Shown here in pieces: positions 32,278-39,916 of a DNA stretch of 47,321 bases; the stretch's first letter is position 1; each line of letters begins with the position of its first letter. The notes under the pieces were generated by a model, which saw only the letters and a list, made by a program, of their open reading frames with translations, was not told the DNA's origin and searched no databases. A program made the position numbers and the translations under genes. The DNA lies in the NCBI GenBank assembly GCA_043806215.1, contig JAZDHD010000409.1:1-47321 (forward strand), in the 5' to 3' direction. This DNA comes from JAVHLK01 sp043806215. GTDB lineage: Bacteria; Desulfobacterota; Desulfomonilia; Desulfomonilales; Desulfomonilaceae.

Positions 32278-32655
32278 ATGATCGGATACGTACGATTCCG
32301 GAAGAACAGCAACGAAAAGGCCGGGGAATCGTATCACTGCTCACGATGTGGGGCTTTTATCTGTGATTCCGGGGCCATAATCCATATCCAGGGAGCACGG
32401 GATCACTCGTTCGTGAATCCGGCGGGGGTGCTGTGCAACTTCACGACTTTTGCCTACTGCCACAACGTGCTTGTAGACAAAGATCTCTACCTGAGGCATT
32501 CGTGGTTCCCCGGCTATGGTTGGCGATTCGTGGTGTGCAGTGCCTGCAAGAAGCATTTGGGCTGGTACTATGATGCCGTGAGAAAGGGGGCCGGCCCGAA
32601 GAGTTTTTTCGGCATTCTGGTGGAATCGGTTGACTCCGTAAGGCAGGGCGAATGA
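32278..32655 (+). CDS. Single-domain cereblon-like (CULT) protein
   Basis: 125 residues. Two zinc-binding cysteine pairs, C21/C24 (CSRC) and C87/C90 (CSAC), frame a domain with three cage tryptophans W76, W82 and W96 in HSWFPGYGWRF and HLGWYY. This matches the thalidomide-binding CULT domain of eukaryotic cereblon, including HSWFPGY, and small bacterial homologues such as that of Magnetospirillum. The aromatic cage binds uracil-, glutarimide- or cyclic-imide-like ligands in known members. The natural bacterial role is unknown. Stands alone; downstream is a K+ channel. Confidence 0.85.
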   Translation: MIGYVRFRKNSNEKAGESYHCSRCGAFICDSGAIIHIQGARDHSFVNPAGVLCNFTTFAYCHNVLVDKDLYLRHSWFPGYGWRFVVCSACKKHLGWYYDAVRKGAGPKSFFGILVESVDSVRQGE

Positions 32656-32756
32656 GGATCGGGCAGGCCGGCCGGCGCGTCGCGGCGGGCAGGGGCCTGC
32701 CTGACCGCCTCCGGTGACCGAACTACGTGCAGGGCCGGCAACGTGGACGAGCGCGG

Positions 32757-33809
32757 ATGGAAGGGAACGGGACCAAGGGCTTGCAGACATCGAAAATCTT
32801 TTACAGGCTTGGGTTTGGATTGGCCTTTGTGGTGATCGGCGGCACGTTGGGTTACGGCACATTGGAAGGCTGGTCCTGGTTCGATGCATTGTACATGACA
32901 ATTATCACGATAACCTCCATCGGGTTCGGAGAAGTTCATGAATTGAGCCAAGCCGGGCGTGCTTTCACGATATTGGTCATAATTGTGGGTTTTGGGGTGG
33001 TGGCATACTCCGCAGTTACCGTGAGCCGGTTGTTGATCGAGGGCGAGGTTGAAAAGATTCTATCGAGGCGCCAGTCCATGAAGCAGATTGAGAAGATCAG
33101 AAACCACTACATCGTGTGCGGCTTCGGCCGTATGGGGTCCTTTGTCTGCCGGGAACTTCATGCCCGCGGGATCCCTTTCGTGGTCATAGACAGGGAACCG
33201 GAAATGCAAGAGAGGATTATGCAGGCCGGCTACTTTCTCTCTCCGGGGGATGCAACGGAAGAGGACGTGTTGATTGCGGCCAACATCGCAACCGCCAGAG
33301 GTCTGGTCAGTGTGCTGGATTCCGATGCAGCGAACGTGTACACCGTGCTCTCCGCGCGGGAATTAAAGCCGGGTCTCGATATCGTTGCCAGGGCCGGGGA
33401 AGAGTCCGCCAAGAAGAAACTGCTGCGCGCAGGTGCCAACCGGGTAATCAGCCCGTACCAGTTCGGCGGATTCAGAATCGTCATGGGCATTCTCAAACCC
33501 ACGGTTATGAGCTTCCTGGAAGTGGCCATGGACCATAAGGAACTCAATATCGACCTGGAAGAGGTACTTTTGTCCGAGTCGTCCGATTACTGCGGAAAAA
33601 CACTGGTTGAGTCGGGAATCCGTAAGGACTTCAACGTGGTTATCGTTGCGGTGAAGAAGGGGGACGGCCGGATGGAGTTTAATCCCGGCCCGGAAACGGT
33701 GATGCACGGCAATGACACACTGATTCTCATGGGAGAGAAGAAAAATATGGAAGCTCTGGAAAAACGCGCGGGAGAAGCTTCCGAATGGCACACCAAGAGT
33801 GCGCTGTAG
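32757..33809 (+). CDS. Potassium channel with RCK (TrkA-N/TrkA-C) domain
   Basis: 350 residues from ATG 32757 (an upstream in-frame GTG at 32727 adds ten non-conserved residues). Two membrane helices flank a pore with filter TSIGFGE (53-59), a variation on TVGYG. A linker leads to the Rossmann RCK domain with GFGRMG (122-127) and a C-terminal TrkA-C domain. Of the MthK/Kch class: K+ flux through the inner membrane, gated by nucleotide or ion binding to RCK. The SIGFG filter is altered at the Val and Tyr positions. Confidence 0.88.
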   Translation: MEGNGTKGLQTSKIFYRLGFGLAFVVIGGTLGYGTLEGWSWFDALYMTIITITSIGFGEVHELSQAGRAFTILVIIVGFGVVAYSAVTVSRLLIEGEVEKILSRRQSMKQIEKIRNHYIVCGFGRMGSFVCRELHARGIPFVVIDREPEMQERIMQAGYFLSPGDATEEDVLIAANIATARGLVSVLDSDAANVYTVLSARELKPGLDIVARAGEESAKKKLLRAGANRVISPYQFGGFRIVMGILKPTVMSFLEVAMDHKELNIDLEEVLLSESSDYCGKTLVESGIRKDFNVVIVAVKKGDGRMEFNPGPETVMHGNDTLILMGEKKNMEALEKRAGEASEWHTKSAL

Positions 33810-33905
33810 CACCCGTGACGCCAAACTTACCCGGATCTTCTAAAGGACCAAGCAGATCTAAAGACTGGTGACAGTGCGGGAGATTCTCAAAGAGACGGAC
33901 AAGCC

Positions 33906-33933
33906 TTGACGAAAACCGGAGAGACGGTAAGAT
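33906..33933 (+). promoter_or_regulatory. Likely promoter for the small exported protein
   Basis: TTGACG (33906-33911), 16-nt spacer, TAAGAT (33928-33933), about 43 nt before the ATG at 33977. Confidence 0.5.
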
Positions 33934-33976
33934 GCTCACCGTGGTTGATACCATCCCCGCCAATGGAGGAGGAACA

Positions 33977-34312
33977 ATGAAAGCCTTTGCGCTTATCCTG
34001 GCAGTGTCCGTAGGTCTAGCCGGACCGACGTTTGCCCAGACCTTGGAGATCGCGCTGAAGTGCGACGACGCTGAAAAGAAACTCACGGAACTCGCCAAGA
34101 CCCCCGAGACCGATGTCAAAGACATATCCGGAATTGCCAAGGCCGTCGGAACCGCTGTCCTGATATCGTGCGATGTCCCTCGGGGAAAGATGGTCTGCTA
34201 TCAATGCATCGGAAAAGACGGAAAGCTGAGGTCTTTGGAGGTGCTTCATAATCACAAATCCAAGAGTCTTGATATCAAGGGCTACGGCTGCCGCTGCAGC
34301 GGGCGGAAATAG
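33977..34312 (+). CDS. Small exported cysteine-rich protein, function unknown
   Basis: 111 residues from ATG 33977, behind GGAGGAGGAAC. Signal peptide of about 20 residues ends TFAQ. The mature part holds six cysteines (C29, C65, C74, C77, C105, C107), in CYQC and CRC pairs among others. I do not recognise the family. It sits directly before the VKOR-DsbA gene (171 nt), which has its own promoter, so the oxidase may act on it; a metal-binding protein is the alternative. A start at 33932 would hide the signal peptide. Confidence 0.65.
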   Translation: MKAFALILAVSVGLAGPTFAQTLEIALKCDDAEKKLTELAKTPETDVKDISGIAKAVGTAVLISCDVPRGKMVCYQCIGKDGKLRSLEVLHNHKSKSLDIKGYGCRCSGRK

Positions 34313-34409
34313 CCTTCCGGAGTCCGGCGGAGAGACTGCGGGCATCCGGCGCCGAAGTTCGCACATATGGCGACACGTCTTCCCATGGTCCCGCGGGGCT
34401 TCAACTATC

Positions 34410-34438
34410 TTGACCGGCACTGCTCTATGGACTAACAT
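34410..34438 (+). promoter_or_regulatory. Promoter for the VKOR-DsbA gene
   Basis: TTGACC (34410-34415), 17-nt spacer, TAACAT (34433-34438), about 45 nt before the ATG at 34484. Best-spaced promoter in this part of the window. Confidence 0.65.
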
Positions 34439-34483
34439 TGGTTTTCTTGGGTCACCGCTACATAGAATTCCGGGGCTGTAAAG

Positions 34484-35848
34484 ATGACGGACAACGGCCG
34501 GAAGAGATCCGGCAACTTCCTGAAACGATGGTTGAGCGCCAGGCAAGCGAGCATTGCCGCGCAGAGGATCGAACTAGCCTCACTGGAAGGCCCGTACTTC
34601 TCAGGTAGGCTTCCCTTCGTGCTCGTGCTGGTGTTGGCTCTTGTGGGGACTTTTGCCACGGCATTTCTGACGTATCGGCACATACTGCTCTCGAGTACCG
34701 CCGGGGCGGTGGAACAGTCGTTCCTATGCCGGACCGAAGGCAGCGTCAATTGCGACGCGATTCTCCGCACGGAATACTCGGTTCTCTTCGGCTATTTCCC
34801 ATCGTCAACGCTCGGTCTGATGGGATTCGTCTTTGTGCTGTGGTTCGCCGTGAACGGTCTGGTAAACGAACGGGCACGAAAGATATCGTGGACTCTTCTC
34901 GTCCTCTACTTCTTCGCGGCCATCGGCTTCAGCTGGTACTACGCCTATATCATGGCATTCGAGGTGGATTTCATATGCACTTGGTGCATCGTAGTGCATG
35001 TAGTGAATCTCCTGTCGCTTGTCATCGTGCTTACGGCAGCGGTCAAGAATAGGAAGAAGTTCCTCCTCCCGGAGATTTCGACCCTTGCCGAACGGGTCTA
35101 CTTCGTCGCCGGAGGACTTGTGGTCACGGTCCTGGTATTCACCGGAGCAACGCTTCTGGAAAGCAGGCTCAGTTTCAAGGAAGTCAAACACCAATTCGAG
35201 GACTTGGCCAACGATCCGGTGGTCATCCGGGCGGTAGTGGAGGGGTCCCCGGATTCCAACATTCCGATTCAGCCGGGCGATCCGGTGTATGGATCACCGA
35301 AGGCGCCCTATCCGATAATCCTTTTCAGTGATTTCAAGTGCCCCGTTTGCGCCCGACGGCACAAGTTTCTCAAGGATCTCGTGGACAAGAATCCGGATAA
35401 GTTGCGGTTGGTGTTTATCAACTACCCGCTTTCCAAGGAGTGCAATTCCGCGGTACTCCATGATTTGCATCCCATGGCCTGCGCGCTCGCCCGAGCGGCT
35501 TACGCGGCGTTTCTTCTGGGAGGTCCAAAGGCCTTCAGTGCCTATGGCGAAATGCTGTTCGATAACCGGAAAAACCTGAATCCCGCTCAATTGGAAACTT
35601 TTGCCGAGAAGCTTAACATTGATGTGCAGAGGTTCCGGGACCTTATGAAGCCCGACTCCGCCGCCGGCAAGAAGGTGAAGCAAGATACCGCACTGGGTAT
35701 TGAACTGAGCCTGACATCAACCCCGCAAATATTCTTTCTAGGAAAGAGAATTCCGGAGATGTTCCAAGGTGAGTTTTTGGTCGAGGCCCTTGAAGGGCTT
35801 ATTGCATTGAAACACCCGGAAGATAAAGACATAGATCTCAAATGGTGA
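34484..35848 (+). CDS. VKOR domain fused to DsbA-like thioredoxin domain
   Basis: 454 residues. The membrane half (about 40-230) is a vitamin K epoxide reductase homologue: loop cysteines C82 and C90, a serine pair S107/S108, and the redox motif CTWC (165-168). The periplasmic half (about 265-445) is a DsbA-like thioredoxin fold with active site CPVC (286-289), an extra cysteine pair C320/C333 and cis-proline P414 in TSTPQIFF. It passes electrons from substrate thiols through DsbA and VKOR to quinones, so it can make disulfides alone. Natural fusions of this kind replace DsbA/DsbB in some bacteria. Confidence 0.9.
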   Translation: MTDNGRKRSGNFLKRWLSARQASIAAQRIELASLEGPYFSGRLPFVLVLVLALVGTFATAFLTYRHILLSSTAGAVEQSFLCRTEGSVNCDAILRTEYSVLFGYFPSSTLGLMGFVFVLWFAVNGLVNERARKISWTLLVLYFFAAIGFSWYYAYIMAFEVDFICTWCIVVHVVNLLSLVIVLTAAVKNRKKFLLPEISTLAERVYFVAGGLVVTVLVFTGATLLESRLSFKEVKHQFEDLANDPVVIRAVVEGSPDSNIPIQPGDPVYGSPKAPYPIILFSDFKCPVCARRHKFLKDLVDKNPDKLRLVFINYPLSKECNSAVLHDLHPMACALARAAYAAFLLGGPKAFSAYGEMLFDNRKNLNPAQLETFAEKLNIDVQRFRDLMKPDSAAGKKVKQDTALGIELSLTSTPQIFFLGKRIPEMFQGEFLVEALEGLIALKHPEDKDIDLKW

Positions 35849-35867
35849 TTTTTCACGGAGACAACCT

Positions 35868-36647
35868 ATGATACCCCGCCATCCCGGAACCGTTGTATTT
35901 GGCACGTGCAGGGCGGTCGTCGCCGCCTTGTTCGCGGCAGTTCTCCTTGTCCTGATTCCCGTGTCCTCATGGCCGCTGGATCCGTTTCCCGCCAAGATCG
36001 ACAAGATCAAGATGGGCGATTCCACGTCGTCGGTCATCGGAATGATCAAAGGCGCCGGAACTTACGAAGCTCAGCCGGGTACCGAGATCCAGAGACCGCT
36101 GGTGAAGTGGTTGCTTCCCAACAACCCCTATTACAAGGAATTGTCGTTCAAGTTCACCGAGAAGGATCGGCTGTACCTGATTCGTTTTGATCTTAAGAAG
36201 ATATCTCGAAGCGACTTGCGCGCCATGAAAAAGACGCTTTTCGACAAGTACGGAATTTCATGGGACGACCCATGGCGGCTTAAGGTCAAGGGGCATGACG
36301 TGCTGCTCTATGGGCCGCCCGAGATGGGCCGCGTCTACTATTTCGAGTTTTCGAATCCTAAGACGGGAGACAGAGCCTATGAGGTTCTAGATCGCGTCAT
36401 GAGCGCGGAGGACAGACCGGCAAAAGCAGCGTCCGGGAAGGCAAACCAAGAGGAAGAACCCGACGTGGTCGGAAGCGACACCCGGTCGGTCTCCCCGGGT
36501 GATGATTCAGGATCCCTGAAGGATTCTCAGCCCGCAACCGACGGGAAAAGTCATCCCGAACAACCGCTCAACGCACTTCCCCAAAAGATAAGCGAGCCGC
36601 TTCCTGAAAAGGAAGTCAAAACGGACGCCAAAGGGCAGTCCCAATAG
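35868..36647 (+). CDS. Exported protein with BamE-like fold signs, function unknown
   Basis: 259 residues. An N-terminal hydrophobic stretch (about 13-35) is a signal peptide or anchor. The folded part (40-185) begins AKIDKIKMGDSTSSVIGMIK, weakly like SmpA/BamE repeats, and contains YKELSFKFTEKDRLYLIRFD. The last 75 residues are low complexity, rich in Pro, Glu, Ser and Gln, and probably disordered. GGAGA precedes the ATG. 19 nt behind the VKOR-DsbA gene, so probably cotranscribed. I do not recognise the family. Confidence 0.65.
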   Translation: MIPRHPGTVVFGTCRAVVAALFAAVLLVLIPVSSWPLDPFPAKIDKIKMGDSTSSVIGMIKGAGTYEAQPGTEIQRPLVKWLLPNNPYYKELSFKFTEKDRLYLIRFDLKKISRSDLRAMKKTLFDKYGISWDDPWRLKVKGHDVLLYGPPEMGRVYYFEFSNPKTGDRAYEVLDRVMSAEDRPAKAASGKANQEEEPDVVGSDTRSVSPGDDSGSLKDSQPATDGKSHPEQPLNALPQKISEPLPEKEVKTDAKGQSQ

Positions 36648-36681
36648 TTCCTGAGATACCTCGCCGGTTCTCGATACAATT

Positions 36682-38787
36682 ATGAGAAGAATCACGCTTG
36701 CCGATGCCGTCCTCTTCATTGTGGCGGCAGAGGCCTTTCTCATGGCCTTTCTCAACAGCAGAAGCAACACGGATCTTTTCCTGGGCTTGGCCGCGGGGAG
36801 GGATGTGTTGGCCCGCGGCCCGGCCGCTCCGGATCAATGGTCGTTTACCCATGCAGGGGGCATGTGGATCGATCAGAGCTGGCTGAGTCATCTTGCCTAC
36901 TACCTCTCTTATGCAGGGTTGCATGAGTACGGACCGGTGCTGGTGAAGCTTGTGTTGCTCTCGGGATGTGCGGCAATCACGGCACTTCGGTGCCGCGATG
37001 TGGGGGCTCGATCATGGGCCGCCGGCGTTTCGCTTTCCCTTGCCTTACTGGCGGTCGCGCCGCTTGCGGTTATCCGGGCCGAGAATTTCGGGATATTCTA
37101 TTTTGTCTTGTTTGTCTGGTTGATTCAGGGTTCACATCTCTCCAAGGCGGTTCGTTACGGCGGTCTTCTCATCGTTACGGTCCTGTGGTCCAATTGCCAT
37201 GGGTCGTTCATGCTGGGGACGGCGCTGCTCGCCCTGAAGACCGCTTTCGCGGCGGGGAGGAAGCTCTCGGGATTTGCCGGGGTCTGTTCAGGAGACGGCA
37301 GTTGGCGGTGCTCCCTGGAGTGGTTTGCGTTATTGGTTTGTAGTTGCGTTTTGGCCGCAGTCCTCAGTCCATTCGGTATGGACAACCTGCTGATGCCGTT
37401 CGTTCAGGTGGGAGCCGGACAAGTCACCGCCTCCTCGGCGGACTGGTTGCCCTTGACGACCTGTCTGTTCTCGGGCATGCCTGCCGATTCGTCGAGTGTT
37501 ATCTTCTATGTTGCGTATTTGGCTGTTTTCGTCATCTCCGTTTTGATGCTCCTCATCATGATGAAACTGGAGGCCCGGGAGAGGAGCGTCGGCGCCGCAA
37601 GAGACACGTTCCCCGCAAGGGTTGCAGGCGGTGCGGGGTTCGATTGGATAATGGAAACCGCCGTCGTAGTCATAACGATGGTATTGGCGTTCAGATTCAA
37701 ACGGCTCATCGGGTTCAGCGCGTTTGCCTTGGTTCCTGTTATGGCAGTGGTTCTCACAGCCTTGGGCCGTAGGCTTGCCGACCGGTTAGGGCCTGGGAAG
37801 GACCCGGCATCACGGCGTAGAATAGGCCGCTTGGCGGCAACCGTTGCCTCGGCAGTACTGTGTCTCGCAACCGGTTGGATTCTCTTCAGTACCACATTGA
37901 TCCGCTACCTTCCCAATAACCCCATGACGCCGCCGCGTTCCATGATCCGGGAACTCATGAGCTTTGACACGTTTTCACCTGAAGTCGCCGCCTTCCTCCA
38001 ACGGAATGCCATTGGGGGCCGCATATTTGCCGGATGGGAGATCTCGTCTTACTTGCTTCACGAGATTCCGGGCATCCGGCTTTTCATGGATCCGCGTGAT
38101 CAGTCGTTCTATCCGCCCCGGGTGATCTCGGATTTCTTCAAGATCCTGGGAATTCATCAGGCATCGGAACAAGAGCGGTTGAATCTCCTCGATGACTACA
38201 AGGTGTCCGCTCTTGTCCTCACCACATACCCCTATGATTTCAATTTGGGAATGGGGCTGCTCCAGTCCGGGAAATGGGGGTGTGTGTTCAAGGACGACTA
38301 TTCGATGGTTCTGGTCCGAAGCGATGATCCCCGGTTCTCGGATGCGTTGAAGCAAGGCCGGTTTTCCGCGTTACACTACGCCGATGACGATGAAAGGCTT
38401 CGCAGTGAGGCATTCCACTCCAACGCCGCGCTCCGGAGCATTGACCGGGATCTTCTGGGGCGTGTCCAAGCCTTGGTGCAGAGGAAACCGCGGCCCAACT
38501 TCTATCGCATCATCGGCACGGGATTCGGGTTTCCCTCGAAGTGCCTCAAGGAAGGGCAGGTCAAATATCTCGTATCGGAAGCTCAACGCCTGGCCAAGAT
38601 CAGCCCGTTCTACAGGCACGGAGCCAACGAAGTGACCCAGAGCATCATAGCCGTCATGGAGATATTGGCCGTGAACGCGGACCGATGCACGGACCGTGCA
38701 GCCGGCGAGCGTTTCCGGCACATGGGGAGGCTGTACGAACAAGACTACGCAACCATGTCGCGTATGTACTACGGAGACATATACTAA
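36682..38787 (+). CDS. Polytopic membrane protein of the GT-C-like family, paralogue 1
   Basis: 701 residues with about ten membrane helices in the first 410. The loop after helix 1 reads SNTDLFLGLAAGRDVLARG, then PDQWSFT and WIDQSWLSH, a pattern typical of a bacterial family annotated as GT-C-like or of unknown function, with acidic and Trp residues where lipid-linked sugar enzymes place catalytic ones. WSNCHGSFMLG recurs in the paralogue at 44113. The C-terminal 300 residues are soluble with GGRIFAGWEIS and WGCVFKDD. Likely enzyme of envelope or exported-protein modification; inference. Confidence 0.68.
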   Translation: MRRITLADAVLFIVAAEAFLMAFLNSRSNTDLFLGLAAGRDVLARGPAAPDQWSFTHAGGMWIDQSWLSHLAYYLSYAGLHEYGPVLVKLVLLSGCAAITALRCRDVGARSWAAGVSLSLALLAVAPLAVIRAENFGIFYFVLFVWLIQGSHLSKAVRYGGLLIVTVLWSNCHGSFMLGTALLALKTAFAAGRKLSGFAGVCSGDGSWRCSLEWFALLVCSCVLAAVLSPFGMDNLLMPFVQVGAGQVTASSADWLPLTTCLFSGMPADSSSVIFYVAYLAVFVISVLMLLIMMKLEARERSVGAARDTFPARVAGGAGFDWIMETAVVVITMVLAFRFKRLIGFSAFALVPVMAVVLTALGRRLADRLGPGKDPASRRRIGRLAATVASAVLCLATGWILFSTTLIRYLPNNPMTPPRSMIRELMSFDTFSPEVAAFLQRNAIGGRIFAGWEISSYLLHEIPGIRLFMDPRDQSFYPPRVISDFFKILGIHQASEQERLNLLDDYKVSALVLTTYPYDFNLGMGLLQSGKWGCVFKDDYSMVLVRSDDPRFSDALKQGRFSALHYADDDERLRSEAFHSNAALRSIDRDLLGRVQALVQRKPRPNFYRIIGTGFGFPSKCLKEGQVKYLVSEAQRLAKISPFYRHGANEVTQSIIAVMEILAVNADRCTDRAAGERFRHMGRLYEQDYATMSRMYYGDIY

Positions 38788-38841
38788 TCCGGCCGAGCTA
38801 TGCAGGACTAGTCCGTGGACTGTACGTCGGAGAAAAGACGC

Positions 38842-39828
38842 ATGCCCAACGCCCGTTTCCATCTGCTCGTGTATGGCTTTGTCGCTGTGAGCCTGTGTGT
38901 AACGTACTACTATAACTGCTACATGTTTTCAACGTGGGGGCCGGTGGACCGCGACAGCGTGTACACCTTCAGGTCATTCTCCCGCGGACTGGAAGAGTAT
39001 TGCAGCAGCATGCGGAAGGAATGGCGTCCCAGAATATTCTCGAACTTTCTGGCAAGCTTTGTGGTGAAGCCGACGGGCACCAGACACGGCTTTGCCGAGG
39101 GAGTTGCCGCCTGGAACGCCGCATGGTTGGGGCTCTGTTTCGCAATCTATCTCCTGTGGGACCCCCGCAAGGCTGCGTTTCTCATCTTCGGCACGTTTGC
39201 CTGCCTGTATTATTCGTTTACCATCATGGCCGACCGGCACATCTACCCATGGGATATGCCCGCCTTGTTCTTCTACTGTCTCCTGGCGTTTTCGGCTCAC
39301 CGGAAGATGCCGTTGCTCATCCTCGCCGCGTGCCTCGTTGGAACCGGGTTCAAGGAAACCGTGATGTTGGGAAGTGCGGTGTTCCTCTTCCGGACCGAAT
39401 GGCCCATGAAGACGCGTGTTGCGTGGGCCGCAACGACTCTGCTCCTATGCCTGCTCTTGAAGGCCGGAATCGACATTTTCACGTACAATCAGTCCATTCT
39501 GTTCACCATGCAGACGGATAGTGAAGGACCGCTCGTGATGGCCGGGGTGACCGAACGCGGGATCTGGTACAACCTTCGAGCCCTCGGACATGTCTACCTG
39601 AACCATCCTGTTTTTATCAACGGTGGAAGACTATTGGTCTTTCTGCTTCTTCCCATGAGAGACGACGAAGACCGCATGTGGAAGACCGTCGGAGTTCTCT
39701 TCGTTGCGGGCAACATGCTGTTTGCAGACATCAACGAGTACCGGGTCTTCCACGAGATGATCCCCATCTCGCTCTGGAGTATTTACAAACACTTCAGCTG
39801 CCGTGCCGGCAAAGAGCCGCCGGGCTGA
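38842..39828 (+). CDS. Polytopic membrane protein, unknown
   Basis: 328 residues from ATG 38842, with GGAG 9 nt ahead; a GTG at 38815 is in frame but weaker. About eight membrane helices starting at residue 5. Short conserved-looking runs are EWRPRIFSNFLASF, IMADRHIYPWDMPALF and FKETVML. It may be a glycosyltransferase-like or transport protein; no catalytic motif can be pinned down. It lies 54 nt behind the paralogue 1 gene and could be cotranscribed with it. Confidence 0.6.
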   Translation: MPNARFHLLVYGFVAVSLCVTYYYNCYMFSTWGPVDRDSVYTFRSFSRGLEEYCSSMRKEWRPRIFSNFLASFVVKPTGTRHGFAEGVAAWNAAWLGLCFAIYLLWDPRKAAFLIFGTFACLYYSFTIMADRHIYPWDMPALFFYCLLAFSAHRKMPLLILAACLVGTGFKETVMLGSAVFLFRTEWPMKTRVAWAATTLLLCLLLKAGIDIFTYNQSILFTMQTDSEGPLVMAGVTERGIWYNLRALGHVYLNHPVFINGGRLLVFLLLPMRDDEDRMWKTVGVLFVAGNMLFADINEYRVFHEMIPISLWSIYKHFSCRAGKEPPG

Positions 39829-39916
39829 AGAAGGTGGGGACCCTCTAGACAGGAGTGGGTCATCCGGACGCCCCCCTGTCCGGCTCTGTTGCCTTTAAGG
39901 CGGAGGTCCTTACGCA

